In this document: positions 9,307 to 21,791 of the stretch, in pieces
Numbering within the stretch: the first letter of the stretch is position 1
Layout: every line of letters starts with the position of its first letter
DNA from: Rodentibacter haemolyticus
Lineage (GTDB): Bacteria > Pseudomonadota > Gammaproteobacteria > Enterobacterales > Pasteurellaceae
Assembly: GCF_015356115.1 (NCBI RefSeq)
Contig: NZ_CP063056.1
Span: 2,418,001-2,482,000 of the forward strand
DNA: 64,000 bases
Reading direction: 5' to 3'
Notes under the pieces: model-generated
Told to the model about the DNA's origin: nothing
Database searches by the model: none
What the model saw: only the letters and a program-made list of their open reading frames with translations
Made by a program: the position numbers and the translations under genes

Positions 9307-10176
9307 TTAATTTGCTAAAATTTTATTCAAGGTTTCTTGAGTAAGATGAATGTAATTTCCTAAAAAACGATGACTAAAATTCAATAAGTAGTAAAGTTGA
9401 TAAAGATTTTTTCTTTGTTGATAACCATCCCAATCAATAGGAAAAGTGCGGTCATAATTTGCATAGAATTTTTTAGGGAACGGCTCGAAAAGTTCTGTAA
9501 AAGCAAGATCACACTCTCTATCCCCCCAATAACAAGAAAGATCATAAGTAAAAGTTTGATTGCTTACAATGCAAACGTTTTCAATCCATAAATTACCGTG
9601 TAATAGCGAGGGCTTAGGGTTATGCTTTGCCAGTTTTTGAGCAACGGATTGAACGATCTCATCAATGTTACCAAAATCAAGGCCTTTATCTTTACATAAT
9701 TGTAATTGCCAACCGATGCGTTGCTCACTAAAAAATTTTGCCCAATTGCTATGCCATTTATTCGGTTGATAGACAGAACCCAACCAAGTATCAAAATCTA
9801 GTCCGTAAAATTTTGTGCCGGAAATTTGGTGTAACTGAGCAAGTTGGTAACCAAATTCTTCCGTAAGGGAAGATTGTTGCTGAATATCAAGGGCTTATAA
9901 AAGAAGAAAACTATGATTTTGAGAGCAACCCACACCATAAACCATAGGGACATTAAGTGCGGTCGTTTTTCGTAATATTTCTAGTTGATCGGCTTCTGCA
10001 CGAAACATCGAGCGATAGGATTTTTCATTCGCTTTAACAAAAACCGGTTGAATACCATCACTAATTATCCAAGCTTTATGCATTTCTCCTCGATGAATAC
10101 ATTCTTTTTTCTTAATTGAATAATAAGCACCGAATTGCTCAGCCAATACTTGAGAAATAGATTTCCACATAGCCAC
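9307..10176 (-). pseudogene. Fructosamine kinase family protein, inactivated
   Basis: The two halves are in one frame, 290 codons in all, interrupted only by a TAA at 9895-9897 after HSFLLL, where the family usually has Glu (LLLE). The N-terminal half has the nucleotide-binding VFVKANEKSYRSMFRAEADQ; the C-terminal half has LLHGNLWIENV and CYWGDRECDLAFTELF. In active members the first motif is HGDLW, so the catalytic-base Asp has also become Asn (codon AAT). Nonsense mutation plus loss of the base argues for an established pseudogene of the ketosamine-3-kinase (YniA-like) family rather than a sequencing error. It contains two uptake signals. Confidence 0.85.
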
Positions 10177-10367
10177 CTCCTAGAGAAAACATTTAAATTT
10201 ATTTTAAAAGAATTTTTAATAATTTCTGTGACGAGAGTCAAAATTTTAAATATTTACCTAGATTGAAAAGGGCATAATAAAATGCAGAGAATCCAAATAA
10301 GTACGTGATTTTTTAGCGTATTGGTATTATCATTAAGACCGTTTTTAGACTAGAGAAGAGAAAATAA

Positions 10368-11369
<1,002 letters not shown>

Positions 11370-11428
11370 TTATTTTTCGGATATTTTCACAAATAAGAGA
11401 ACGCAATAAATTTAAAGGATAAAGAATA

Positions 11429-13816
11429 ATGAAATTTAGTGAACAATGGGCAAGAGAATGGGTTAATCCGGCGATTTCTACGGAGCAATTATGTGAACAA
11501 ATTACCATGCTTGGTTTAGAAGTTGATGGCGTAGAAAATGTAGCAGGAGAGTTTACCGGTGTCGTGGTTGGGGAAGTTATTGAATGTGCACGACATCCGG
11601 ATGCAGATAAATTACGTGTTACTAAAGTGAATGTCGGTGGTGATAAATTACTGGATATCGTGTGTGGCGCGTCGAATTGTCGCCAAGGTCTAAAAGTCGC
11701 TTGCGCTATTGAAGGCGCAGTGTTACCAGGAAATTTCAAAATTAAGAAAACGAAATTACGCGGTCAACCTTCGGAAGGAATGCTTTGTTCTTTCTCCGAA
11801 TTAGGCATTAATGTAGAGACAGACGGTATTATCGAATTACCGCTTGATGCGCCGATTGGTGTAAATTTACGTGATTATTTAAATTTAAATGATCAGGCTA
11901 TCGAAGTCAGTTTAACTCCAAACCGTGCGGATTGTTTAAGTATTGCCGGTATTGCCCGTGAAATTGGTGTCGTAAATAAACTATCGGTAAATCGACCGCA
12001 CTTTGAAGCGGTTCCTGCAACCATTTCGGATAAAGTTGAAATCGAGCTTAAAGCTCCTGAAGCTTGCCCGCGCTATTTATTACGCGTTATCAAAAATGTG
12101 AACGTAAAAGCGCAATCACCGATTTGGATGCAAGAAAAATTACGTCGCTGCGGTATTCGTTCTATTGATCCGATTGTCGATATAACAAACTATATTTTGC
12201 TTGAACTCGGGCAGCCTATGCATGCTTTTGATGCGGCAAAAGTCGCACAGCCGGTGCAAGTTCGTTTAGCGAAAGAAGGTGAGTCCCTTATTTTATTAGA
12301 CGGTTCAACGGCAAAGTTACAAACAAATACATTAGTTATCGCAGATCAAAACGGACCGCTCGCAATGGCAGGGATCTTTGGAGGGCAAGCGAGCGGTGTT
12401 ACCGCTGAAACGAAAGATGTTATTTTAGAATCGGCTTTCTTTGCACCGTTGGCGATTTCCGGTCGTGCAAGACAGTATGGTTTGCACACTGATGCTTCGC
12501 ACCGTTTTGAACGAGGTGTTGATTTTGAATTAGCACGTAATGCAATGGAACGAGCAACAGCGTTATTGCTTGAAATTTGTGGTGGTGAAGCCGGTGAAAT
12601 TAGTGAAGCGGTAAATGAAGAATTTTTACCGAAAGTAAAAAACGTTCAGCTTCGTCGTGAAAAATTAGATGCGTTACTCGGTCATCATATTGAAACCGAA
12701 ACGGTAACCGACATTTTTAACCGTCTTGGTTTTAATACACAGTATGAAAATGGTGTTTGGACGGTAACTTCTGCAAGCTGGCGTTTTGATATTGAAATCG
12801 AAGAAGATCTCATTGAGGAAGTCGCTCGTATTTACGGCTACAACAGTATTCCAAACAATGCACCGCTGGCGCATTTGCGTATGCGTGAACATAAAGAAGC
12901 GGATTTAGATTTAGCCCGCATTAAAGCCGCACTTGTTGACTCGGATTATCAAGAGGCCATTACTTATAGCTTTGTTGATCCAAAAGTTCAATCTTTATTA
13001 CATCCTCATCAAGAAGCACTCGTGTTGCCAAATCCGATTTCTATTGAAATGTCGGCAATGAGAGTGTCATTACTAAGCGGGCTACTTGGGGCAGTATTGT
13101 ATAACCAAAACCGTCAACAAAACCGTGTGCGCTTATTTGAAACCGGTTTGCGTTTTATTCCGGATGCGAATGCAGAATTTGGTGTTCGCCAAGAATTTGT
13201 TCTCAGTGCGGTGATTAGTGGTTCAGTTAAAAATGAAAGCTGGAATGGTAAAGCGGAACCTGTAGATTTCTTTGATTTAAAAGGTGATCTAGAAAGTTTG
13301 CTTTCCTTAACCGGTGTTGGCGGCAACGTACGTTTTGTGGCAAAAACATTTGATGCCTTGCACCCGGGACAATCTGCCGGTATTGAATTAGATGGCAAAG
13401 AAATAGGCTTTATCGGTACGATTCACCCTTTAATCTCTCAAAAATTGGGATTAAATGGAAAAGTGGTGGTATTTGAAATTTTATGGAAACCTATTGCAAA
13501 TCGTACTGTCGTACAAGCCAGGGAGATTTCAAAATTCCCTGCTAACCGTCGCGATTTAGCCTTGGTTGTTGCCGACGAAATTTCAGCAGGTGATGTCCTT
13601 GACGCTTGTAAGAAAGCCGGAGGAGAGAAACTCACCCAGGTGAATTTATTTGATGTATATAAAGGCATTGGCGTGCCAAGTGGTGCAAAAAGCCTTGCTA
13701 TCAGTTTAACCATTCAAGACAATGAAAAAACCTTAGAAGATGATGAAATCAATAGGGTTATTTCAGCTGTTTTAAATGAAGTTAAACAACGTTTCAATGC
13801 TGAATTAAGAGACTAA
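11429..13816 (+). CDS. pheT: Phenylalanyl-tRNA synthetase beta subunit
   Basis: A 795-residue beta chain of usual length. In order: an N-terminal tRNA-binding OB domain (about 40-150, [19 protein letters not shown]), B3/B4 editing domain (about 210-390, with GQPMHAFDA), B5 domain (about 400-475), the degenerate core (about 480-690) and a C-terminal ferredoxin-like anticodon-binding domain (about 700-795, [15 protein letters not shown]). It partners PheS. ihfA starts only 4 bp after the stop. One uptake signal lies inside the gene (11995). Confidence 0.97.
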   Translation: MKFSEQWAREWVNPAISTEQLCEQITMLGLEVDGVENVAGEFTGVVVGEVIECARHPDADKLRVTKVNVGGDKLLDIVCGASNCRQGLKVACAIEGAVLPGNFKIKKTKLRGQPSEGMLCSFSELGINVETDGIIELPLDAPIGVNLRDYLNLNDQAIEVSLTPNRADCLSIAGIAREIGVVNKLSVNRPHFEAVPATISDKVEIELKAPEACPRYLLRVIKNVNVKAQSPIWMQEKLRRCGIRSIDPIVDITNYILLELGQPMHAFDAAKVAQPVQVRLAKEGESLILLDGSTAKLQTNTLVIADQNGPLAMAGIFGGQASGVTAETKDVILESAFFAPLAISGRARQYGLHTDASHRFERGVDFELARNAMERATALLLEICGGEAGEISEAVNEEFLPKVKNVQLRREKLDALLGHHIETETVTDIFNRLGFNTQYENGVWTVTSASWRFDIEIEEDLIEEVARIYGYNSIPNNAPLAHLRMREHKEADLDLARIKAALVDSDYQEAITYSFVDPKVQSLLHPHQEALVLPNPISIEMSAMRVSLLSGLLGAVLYNQNRQQNRVRLFETGLRFIPDANAEFGVRQEFVLSAVISGSVKNESWNGKAEPVDFFDLKGDLESLLSLTGVGGNVRFVAKTFDALHPGQSAGIELDGKEIGFIGTIHPLISQKLGLNGKVVVFEILWKPIANRTVVQAREISKFPANRRDLALVVADEISAGDVLDACKKAGGEKLTQVNLFDVYKGIGVPSGAKSLAISLTIQDNEKTLEDDEINRVISAVLNEVKQRFNAELRD

Positions 13817-13820
13817 ACTT

Positions 13821-14117
13821 ATGACACTGACCAAGATGGATATAACCGAATTTTTAATTGAAGAATATCGGTTACAGAAATTAGAAGCGAAGAGACTGGT
13901 GGATGATTTTTTTGAAGAAATTCGATTATCCCTGGAATCTGGCGACGATGTGAAATTATCAGGGTTTGGTAATTTTGAATTACGTGATAAATCTTCTCGT
14001 CCGGGTCGTAACCCTAAAACAGGGGAAAGCATACCGGTTTCGGCGCGCCGGGTTGTTGCATTTAAACCGGGTCAGAAGTTGCGGGCGCGTGTTGAAAAGG
14101 CGAAAGTGAGTCAATAA
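13821..14117 (+). CDS. ihfA: Integration host factor alpha subunit
   Basis: A 98-residue HU-family DNA-bending protein. The signature [21 protein letters not shown] and the following [17 protein letters not shown] include the beta-arm with its intercalating proline. It forms a heterodimer with IhfB. The pheT-ihfA junction (4 bp) implies cotranscription, as in E. coli pheST-ihfA. A paired uptake-signal terminator follows. Confidence 0.96.
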   Translation: MTLTKMDITEFLIEEYRLQKLEAKRLVDDFFEEIRLSLESGDDVKLSGFGNFELRDKSSRPGRNPKTGESIPVSARRVVAFKPGQKLRARVEKAKVSQ

Positions 14118-14128
14118 TTTAGGAGATG

Positions 14129-14163
14129 AAAAAGTGCGGTTGTTTTTGACCGCACTTTTTATC
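14129..14163 (+). terminator. Paired-USS terminator after ihfA
   Basis: Two exact uptake signals in inverted orientation (14132-14140 and 14149-14157) form a stem AAAAAGTGCGGT/ACCGCACTTTTT with a T tail. It ends only 13 bp before the nlpC ATG, so nlpC may rely on read-through or a promoter inside ihfA. Confidence 0.85.
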
Positions 14164-14175
14164 CTTGTTAATAAG

Positions 14176-14667
14176 ATGAAACGAATAAAAATATTATTTT
14201 TTGTATCAAGTCTAGTAACATTATTTGCGTGTTCCTCTGGAAATTTCAAACAAGAGAATTATGCAATTAATTATAAAGGTCAGATTGATGATCCTATCAT
14301 GGCAATTACTTTGCTGAGTGAACAACAATATGAATGGGCGGGAACACCTTATGTTTTAGGAGGGAAGTCCCGTAAAGGTGTAGATTGTTCGGGATTTGTT
14401 CAAAAAACCTTCTTTGATCGATTTAATATTACCTTGCCTAGAACCACAAAAGATCAGGCTAAATATGGAAAGTTAGTTCGTAAAGAAGATATTCAAACCG
14501 GTGATTTAATCTTCTTTAAAACAGGTCGCGGGCCAAATGGGTACCATGTGGGGATTTATGTGAAAGATGATAAATTTCTTCATGCTTCCACAAAAGGCGG
14601 GGTAATTTATTCCTCAATGAGTTCACCGTTTTGGAATAAAACTTTTTGGCAAGTAAGACGAATTTAG
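14176..14667 (+). CDS. nlpC: NlpC/P60-family lipoprotein endopeptidase
   Basis: A predicted cell-wall endopeptidase cutting D-Glu-mesoDAP peptide bonds. From this ATG the protein has 163 residues with a lipoprotein signal (LFAC, Cys19). The catalytic set is visible: Cys71 in DCSGFVQ, His124 in YHVGIYV and His136 in FLHAS. An upstream in-frame extension would run back through the terminator stem and is rejected. The pheS-pheT-ihfA-nlpC order matches the H. influenzae chromosome as I recall it. NlpC and Spr/MepS are hard to separate by sequence alone. Confidence 0.88.
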   Translation: MKRIKILFFVSSLVTLFACSSGNFKQENYAINYKGQIDDPIMAITLLSEQQYEWAGTPYVLGGKSRKGVDCSGFVQKTFFDRFNITLPRTTKDQAKYGKLVRKEDIQTGDLIFFKTGRGPNGYHVGIYVKDDKFLHASTKGGVIYSSMSSPFWNKTFWQVRRI

Positions 14668-14675
14668 GAATGAAG

Positions 14676-14705
14676 AGTGCGGTTGAAATTAACCGCACTT
14701 TTGTA
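14676..14705. terminator. Bidirectional USS terminator between nlpC and metF
   Basis: Inverted arms AGTGCGGTT and AACCGCACT with GAAATT-type loop and T/A tails on both sides. Genes converge here, so it likely serves both. Confidence 0.85.
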
Positions 14706-14707
14706 TT

Positions 14708-15646
<939 letters not shown>

Positions 15647-15728
15647 TTATGTATTAGTCAATTTGAATAAATTCATTAAATACATTAATTACACTCATAG
15701 ATATATTATGAGTTTTTTGCATAAAAAA

Positions 15729-15757
15729 TTAGCATTTGCTAGGAAAATATGTATAAT
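15729..15757 (+). promoter_or_regulatory. Predicted promoter of rplM-rpsI
   Basis: A perfect TATAAT at 15752-15757 lies 17 bp from TTAGCA (15729-15734, 4 of 6 matches to the -35 consensus). This would give a leader of about 130 nt before rplM. Confidence 0.55.
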
Positions 15758-15764
15758 ACACCGA

Positions 15765-16322
<558 letters not shown>

Positions 16323-16338
16323 TCACGAGGTTCAGAAT

Positions 16339-16731
16339 ATGGCAGAGAATCAAAACTACGGCACAGGTCGCCGCAAAAGCTCTTCAGCTCGTGTATTTAT
16401 CAAACCGGGCAGTGGTAAAATCACTATCAACCAACGTGAATTAGACGTTTACTTCGGTCGCGAAACTGCGCGCATGGTGGTGCGTCAACCGTTAGAATTG
16501 GTTGAATTAACTGATAAATTAGACTTGTACATCACAGTTAAAGGTGGTGGTGTTTCCGGTCAAGCGGGTGCAATCCGTCATGGTATCACTCGTGCGTTAA
16601 TTGAGTATGATGAAACGTTACGCCCGGCACTTCGTGCTGCAGGCTTCGTTACTCGTGATGCTCGTCGTGTTGAACGTAAAAAAGTGGGTTTACACAAGGC
16701 ACGTCGTCGTCCGCAATACTCAAAACGTTAA
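16339..16731 (+). CDS. rpsI: 30S ribosomal protein S9
   Basis: A 130-residue protein with the family core [29 protein letters not shown] and a basic C-terminal tail ending QYSKR, whose final Arg contacts P-site tRNA. Ribosome site ACGAGG precedes the ATG. A terminator follows. Confidence 0.98.
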   Translation: MAENQNYGTGRRKSSSARVFIKPGSGKITINQRELDVYFGRETARMVVRQPLELVELTDKLDLYITVKGGGVSGQAGAIRHGITRALIEYDETLRPALRAAGFVTRDARRVERKKVGLHKARRRPQYSKR

Positions 16732-16749
16732 TTTTTATTTTTATTTCAA

Positions 16750-16778
16750 AAAGCAGAGATCTTTCTCTGCTTTTTTTA
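16750..16778 (+). terminator. Terminator after rpsI
   Basis: Stem AAAGCAGAGA/TCTCTGCTTT followed by TTTTT. Confidence 0.9.
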
Positions 16779-16921
16779 TGGTTCAAAAATAAACATATTC
16801 ATAACATACTGAATATAAAGAGAAAAAAAGATTTTCTTGGCTTTTTTAACGCTATTTATGGTAAAATGCCAGCCCTTTAGCAATATCTATTATTTTTAAG
16901 TTTGGATCTTCGGAGGAATCA

Positions 16922-17560
16922 ATGTCCAATGCATCAAGTAAACGTTCTATCATGACACTTTTTTCAAATAAAGATGATATTTACTGTCATCAAGTGAAAA
17001 TTGTATTAGCGGAGAAGGGCGTAGCTTATGAAAATGAAGAAGTTGATCCGCATTCTTTATCAGAGGATTTAATGGAATTAAATCCTTATGGTACTTTGCC
17101 TACATTAGTTGATCGTGATTTAGTGTTGTTTAATTCACGTATTATTATGGAATATCTGGACGAACGTTTTCCTCACCCTCCGCTTATGCCTGTTTATCCT
17201 ATTGCCCGTGGTAAAACCCGTCTTTTAATGCTGCGTATTGAGCAAGATTGGTATCCGGCATTATTAAAAGCTGAAAAGGGTAGTGAAATAGAACGTGCAG
17301 AAATTTTAAAACATTTAAAAGAAGAATTGTTAGCTGTTTCGCCTATTTTCCAACAAATGCCTTATTTTATGAGTGAAGAGTTTAGCTTAGTCGATTGTTA
17401 TGTCGCGCCATTATTATGGAAACTAAAACAATTCGGTATTGAATTTACCGGTGCGGGCAGTAAAGCATTAAAAGGTTATATGGATCGCGTATTTAGTCGT
17501 GATTCGTTTTTACAATCAGTCGGTGAGGCCGCACCTAAAAATTTAATGGATGATAAGTAA
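16922..17560 (+). CDS. sspA: Stringent starvation protein A
   Basis: A 212-residue RNA-polymerase-associated protein with a glutathione-S-transferase fold but no GST activity in studied members. The N-terminal thioredoxin-like part (KRSIMTLFSNKDDIYCHQV, NPYGTLPTLVDRDLVLF) is followed by the helical GST-C part. The PHPPLMPVYPIARGKTR segment corresponds to the conserved surface pocket of SspA. CGGAGGAATC is a strong ribosome site. Its stop overlaps the sspB start by one base, so the two are translationally coupled. Confidence 0.95.
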   Translation: MSNASSKRSIMTLFSNKDDIYCHQVKIVLAEKGVAYENEEVDPHSLSEDLMELNPYGTLPTLVDRDLVLFNSRIIMEYLDERFPHPPLMPVYPIARGKTRLLMLRIEQDWYPALLKAEKGSEIERAEILKHLKEELLAVSPIFQQMPYFMSEEFSLVDCYVAPLLWKLKQFGIEFTGAGSKALKGYMDRVFSRDSFLQSVGEAAPKNLMDDK

Positions 17561-18012
17561 TGGATTATAAATTCTCTCCAAAGCGACCTTATTTATTAAG
17601 GGCATATTATGATTGGCTCGTTGATAATGATTTTACACCTTATCTCGTCGTAGATGCGACCTACTGGGGGGTGAATGTGCCGAGTGAATATGTGAAAGAC
17701 GGACAGATTGTATTAAATCTTTCCACCAATGCTACCGGAAATTTACAATTAACAAACGACTTCATTCAATTTAACGCCCGCTTTAAAGGTGTATCTCGCG
17801 AGCTCTATATTCCAATGGGGGCCGTGCTTGCTATTTACGCTCGTGAAAACGGCGATGGTGTGATGTTTGAACCGGAAGCCATTTATGATGAATTAAATGG
17901 TGAGCCGGATACGGATCAACCGAATGATTTTACAGAAGTTGTAGATAAACCAAAAGCGGTGAAAAAGAAATCGATTACTAAATCGGCATCACATTTAAGA
18001 ATTGTTGATTAG
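17560..18012 (+). CDS. sspB: ClpXP adaptor SspB
   Basis: A 150-residue adaptor that delivers ssrA-tagged peptides to ClpXP. The folded substrate-binding domain spans about 1-110 (KRPYLLRAYYDWLVDNDFTP through YIPMGAVLAIYARENG). A charged flexible linker leads to the C-terminal ClpX-binding tail HLRIVD, which corresponds to the LRVVK motif of E. coli SspB. The ATG overlaps the sspA stop. Confidence 0.95.
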   Translation: MDYKFSPKRPYLLRAYYDWLVDNDFTPYLVVDATYWGVNVPSEYVKDGQIVLNLSTNATGNLQLTNDFIQFNARFKGVSRELYIPMGAVLAIYARENGDGVMFEPEAIYDELNGEPDTDQPNDFTEVVDKPKAVKKKSITKSASHLRIVD

Positions 18013-18243
18013 CGCTTATTTGAGAAACATATGGGAGATTACCAATACTTGCATTAGGGAAGTGCGGTTGATTTTAACTATGTTTTTTCAATAAGAATCC
18101 GCACGTAGAACGTACGTTTTTCGCTTATCCTATAAGGACTTAGACTTAATTTTCTTAAAGAGGAACGTGAAAAATTGACAAGCACTTTGTGGATTATTCC
18201 TTACATATTCTTATAGCTATAAACTTTGTATAGCTAAATATCG

Positions 18244-18270
18244 TAATAGGCGTAGTCGCTACGCCTATTA
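18244..18270. terminator. Perfect palindrome between sspB and tnaB
   Basis: AATAGGCGTAG and CTACGCCTATT around a TCG loop, 11 bp just beyond the tnaB stop. There is no strong T run on either side, so it may be a weak or bidirectional terminator. Confidence 0.55.
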
Positions 18271-18280
18271 ATTTAGGTCT

Positions 18281-19513
18281 TTATCCTGTAAAGACAGGTA
18301 AATAATTAAACATTGCTAAAAAATGGAAAAGTGCGGTCAATATCCCAAACAAAATAATAAGTAGTAGTAAAGGAGTTCCCCCGCATACAATAAAGGGATT
18401 ATTTGTTTCTTTTTGTCTTACTTTATAGACTAAGACGGAAGGAATGATGCAAGCCCAAATAGTAGCAATAGCACCGGCATAGCCAATAGCTTTTAAGAAA
18501 CCTAGCGGAAATATGACGGATAATATTAACGGAGGTAGGAATGTTGCTAACCACGATTTTGTTCTACCGTAACGACTATTATCAAATTTAAATAAATCAG
18601 CCAGAAAATCAAATACACCTAATCCAACCCCAATAAAAGAAGATAAAATAGCCGAAACAGAGAAGGCATTGAGAGCTTGCTTTATTGAACCTGATTCTAT
18701 TGTAGAGCCGAGAGCATTTAAGAGAATTTCCAGATTACCGTCATTCGCTATAATTTCTACGAATCGATCACGGGGTAAATTACCAAAAATGCTAAAAAGC
18801 CAAAGTAAATAGAAAGCTAAAGCGATTAAAGTTCCACCTAGAATCGTATACTTTGCTTTTTGTTCTTCACCGTAATAGGCACGCATTGTCGAAACCGAAT
18901 GATGATAGCCAAAAGAGGTTAATACAACAGGTAACATTGCTATAGCATAAGGCGCATATTGACTATTTTCAGTCTGTAGATCGAATAGCGTAGATAAATC
19001 AATATTTAACGTTAGTCCATAGCAGCTGATAATGAAAGTAATGCCCATAAAAATGATTAAAATAACGGAAACACGGTCAACTAGACGTGTAGAATGCCAT
19101 ACGAAGAATGAGAAAATAAGGACAAAAATAACTGACCAAATTCTGCTGCTGAATTGCCCTAGAGAAATATATTGAGCGGTGAGTTCATCAATAATTCTAC
19201 CGGAGGCAGTAATATAAGCATACAACAGAATCCCTCCAACAAAATAGACTGCCAAATTATTTAAGATATTAATTTTTCGTCCTAAAATTTGCTGTGTAAC
19301 GGAACTAAAGGAAACACGAAGATCAAAATCTTTATAGGCTTCCAGTAAAAGCCATCCTGATAATGTCATTATGCTCATTGTAAAAATGATGGTCAGACTT
19401 GACCAAATTGTCCAAGAGCCAGCCCCGGAGGTTGGTAGTCCTAACATTCCTGCTCCGACACATACACTGGCAATAATACAGGCTCCACCCAAAATAGAAG
19501 GTTTTTTCGACAT
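18281..19513 (-). CDS. tnaB: Tryptophan permease (TnaB/Mtr family)
   Basis: A 410-residue aromatic amino-acid permease with about 11 hydrophobic segments. It opens with the family signature GGACIIASVCVGAGMLGLP. Directly downstream of tnaA on the same strand, it should import tryptophan for tryptophanase, which favours tnaB over mtr. An uptake-signal hairpin in the 88-bp tnaA-tnaB gap may reduce its expression relative to tnaA. An exact uptake signal lies near the end of the gene. Confidence 0.9.
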   Translation of the reverse strand: MSKKPSILGGACIIASVCVGAGMLGLPTSGAGSWTIWSSLTIIFTMSIMTLSGWLLLEAYKDFDLRVSFSSVTQQILGRKINILNNLAVYFVGGILLYAYITASGRIIDELTAQYISLGQFSSRIWSVIFVLIFSFFVWHSTRLVDRVSVILIIFMGITFIISCYGLTLNIDLSTLFDLQTENSQYAPYAIAMLPVVLTSFGYHHSVSTMRAYYGEEQKAKYTILGGTLIALAFYLLWLFSIFGNLPRDRFVEIIANDGNLEILLNALGSTIESGSIKQALNAFSVSAILSSFIGVGLGVFDFLADLFKFDNSRYGRTKSWLATFLPPLILSVIFPLGFLKAIGYAGAIATIWACIIPSVLVYKVRQKETNNPFIVCGGTPLLLLIILFGILTALFHFLAMFNYLPVFTG

Positions 19514-19563
19514 AGAAACTCCCTATCTATGCTAAAGCATAGATATTAGATATTTGCGGAATA

Positions 19564-19593
19564 ATAAAAAACCGCACTTCATAAAGTGCGGTT
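19564..19593 (-). terminator. Paired-USS hairpin between tnaA and tnaB
   Basis: Inverted exact uptake signals (19571-19579 and 19584-19592), stem AACCGCACTT/AAGTGCGGTT with a TTTTTTATT tail on the minus strand. As tnaB has no other visible strong promoter, this is likely an attenuating, leaky terminator. Confidence 0.8.
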
Positions 19594-19601
19594 GATATTT
19601 A

Positions 19602-21017
19602 TTAAATTTCTTTTAAACGAGCAGTGAAATGGCGCAATACTTTAGGTTCATAAGTAAAGGTTAAGCCTTTAATACTTTTTGCATTTTCTTTCACTTTCGC
19701 AAAAGCCTCAATAATAAAATCCATATGGGTTTGCGTATAGGTTGCTCGAGGAACGGTTAAGCGTAATAATTCTGCCGGACAGGGTAATTGTAATCCTGTT
19801 TTTGGATCGCGCCCTAATAAAAATGAACCAATCTCAACCGCCCTTATTCCTGCCACTTTGTAGAGTTCACAAGAAAGAGCTTGTGCGGGAAATTGATCAG
19901 CAGGAATATGCGGTAGTAATTTACCGGCATCAACAAAGGCTGCGTGCCCTCCAGGTTGCTGGCAAGCTACGCCAATTTTTTCTAACCCATTTACCAAATA
20001 TTCAATTTGACTAATACGATAAGCCAACCAGTCTTGACGCATACCATCACGTAAACCAACAGCCAAGCGTTCCATGGCACCACCTTCCAAGCCTCCGTAA
20101 GTCGGAAACCCTTCTTGTACAACACATAATGTTCTACATTCGTTATAAACATCTTCCATAGTACTGTCTTTAAAGCATAATAAACCTCCCATTTGTACCA
20201 TCGCATCTTTTTTAGCTGACATCGCTAATACATCAGCATAACGATATGATTCATAGGTAATCTGTTCTATACTCCAGTTTTGATATCCTTTTTCTCGTTG
20301 TTGAATAAAATAGGCATTCTCGGCAAAACGGGCTGAATCCATAATAACCGGAATATCGTATTTTTTAGCAATTTCATACATACCTTTCATATTTTCAATG
20401 GAAACCGGTTGACCTCCAGCTGAGTTACAGGTAATTGTACAAACAATATAAGGAACGTTTTCAGCACCTACTGATAAAATACCTTGTTCTAGTTTTTCTA
20501 AATCAAAGTTACCCTTAAAATCGTAATTAATGCTTGTATCAAAGGCTTCTTTAGTATAGGTATTGCAAACAGCTGCACCATTAATCTGGCTATGTCCTTG
20601 CGTTGTGTCAAAAAAATAGTTAGAAAATACCGTCATTTTTTTTCTATCCAAACCTTTTTCCTGTTCCCGTTTTTTGATTAATACAGGAATATAGATTTGT
20701 TCGGCACCACGTCCTTGGTGAGTTGGTATTGTATATTCGTAACCAAAAATTTCTTTGACAGTATTAGCTAAGGCGTAATAACTGCGACTACCGCTATAAG
20801 CTTCATCACCTCTAAGCATTGCAGCCTGCATATCTTGCGTTATTGCACCGGTACCGCTATCAGTTAATAAGTCAATGAATACATCTTCGCTATCTAATAA
20901 AAATGGATTCATTCCGGCATTTAATATTGCTTGGGCACGATATTCTATTGTTGTTCTTTTAACCGGTTCAATGACACGAATACGGAAAGGTTCTGGTAAA
21001 TGTTTAAAATTTTGCAT
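19602..21017 (-). CDS. tnaA: Tryptophanase
   Basis: A PLP enzyme splitting L-tryptophan to indole, pyruvate and ammonia. The protein has 471 residues, the same as E. coli TnaA. Lys270 in [13 protein letters not shown] is the PLP lysine at the conserved position; [23 protein letters not shown] and the C-terminal [17 protein letters not shown] are further family signatures. It lies 176 bp behind the tnaC leader and ahead of tnaB, giving a complete tna operon and predicting an indole-positive strain. Confidence 0.98.
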   Translation of the reverse strand: MQNFKHLPEPFRIRVIEPVKRTTIEYRAQAILNAGMNPFLLDSEDVFIDLLTDSGTGAITQDMQAAMLRGDEAYSGSRSYYALANTVKEIFGYEYTIPTHQGRGAEQIYIPVLIKKREQEKGLDRKKMTVFSNYFFDTTQGHSQINGAAVCNTYTKEAFDTSINYDFKGNFDLEKLEQGILSVGAENVPYIVCTITCNSAGGQPVSIENMKGMYEIAKKYDIPVIMDSARFAENAYFIQQREKGYQNWSIEQITYESYRYADVLAMSAKKDAMVQMGGLLCFKDSTMEDVYNECRTLCVVQEGFPTYGGLEGGAMERLAVGLRDGMRQDWLAYRISQIEYLVNGLEKIGVACQQPGGHAAFVDAGKLLPHIPADQFPAQALSCELYKVAGIRAVEIGSFLLGRDPKTGLQLPCPAELLRLTVPRATYTQTHMDFIIEAFAKVKENAKSIKGLTFTYEPKVLRHFTARLKEI

Positions 21018-21193
21018 AATAAAATCCTTAATTTAATTAAAAAAGAGACGTAGCACTTTTGTCAAACAATAAAAGTGATCATTAAATAAATACAGGGGTA
21101 TTTCATCGCAAGAAAAAAACTACTAAATTGTTCGTATTAATTTAGCTTATAAAGATACTTGCTATGAAGGCAAATAGGGGAGATAAGAAAATT

Positions 21194-21265
21194 TTATGGA
21201 AAATAGAAACGGAGTTTAGGATCGATAACGAACCAAGAGCGAGTAAGTAGGATTAAAGTAAACAT
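21194..21265 (-). CDS. tnaC: Tryptophanase leader peptide TnaC
   Basis: A 23-codon open frame whose product ends SWFVIDPKLRFYFP. E. coli TnaC is 24 residues and ends KWFNIDNKIVDHRP. Both keep Trp, Ile-Asp and a terminal Pro at identical distances (Trp to last Pro is 12 residues; Trp11, Asp15, Pro23 here against Trp12, Asp16, Pro24). In E. coli the nascent TnaC stalls the ribosome when free tryptophan is high and prevents Rho termination before tnaA. The ATG has a TAGG element 8 bases upstream, and a 176-nt spacer follows, as expected. It is part of a longer open frame, but only this start fits. Confidence 0.85.
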   Translation of the reverse strand: MFTLILLTRSWFVIDPKLRFYFP

Positions 21266-21381
21266 AAATTTACCTATATTGTGTAATAGTTGATAGAAAT
21301 ACAACCACCGATTGATATAAAAATATATCCTCAACACCATATCAATATAATTAATTATTGTCATTTTATTTTTATTAAATT

Positions 21382-21397
21382 TGTGATGGGTGTCACA
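21382..21397 (-). promoter_or_regulatory. CRP site upstream of tnaC
   Basis: TGTGATGGGTGTCACA is a perfect TGTGA-N6-TCACA palindrome, 116 bp before the tnaC start. Catabolite control of tna through CRP is established in E. coli. Confidence 0.85.
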
Positions 21398-21399
21398 TT

Positions 21400-21742
21400 T
21401 AATTTTTATGGTAACTAATTTTAATTGATCTATTTTTCCTATAATTAAAAGCAAAAAATAAATCACTCCAAAATAGTAAAGAAATTTAAGGTAGAGTTAC
21501 AGAAATGCTTTTACCCGCAGAATTATAATGTCGGCATACTGAAATCGACCTTCTACAAGGTGAAGAGCAATCCGTTACAACGATTTTTATCTTTGTATAA
21601 AATATCTGCGGTACGTCCCATATCCATTCTATGTCCAGTGTGTGAAATGTTTCCGGTCAGTCAAAACAACAAAATGCCATTGAAGCAAGAATTGACACAA
21701 GGTAATCTTCTCGTTATCACTAGACTTTTGTTTGATTATAAT
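21400..21742. other. Non-coding stretch between the tna promoter and the iol terminator
   Basis: About 340 bp. The part next to the CRP site is AT-rich promoter DNA. Positions 21480-21740 have coding-like composition and a short open frame on the plus strand (from 21560), but no family is recognised, and the frame runs antisense into the end of iolG. It may be an unrecognisable gene remnant. Confidence 0.4.
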
Positions 21743-21779
21743 AAAATATCCCGTAAAAAAGATTTCTACGGGATATTTT
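21743..21779. terminator. Terminator after iolG
   Basis: A 13-bp stem, AAAATATCCCGTA with TACGGGATATTTT, and T runs on both strands. Confidence 0.88.
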
Positions 21780-21791
21780 TAGTTTTAAAAC

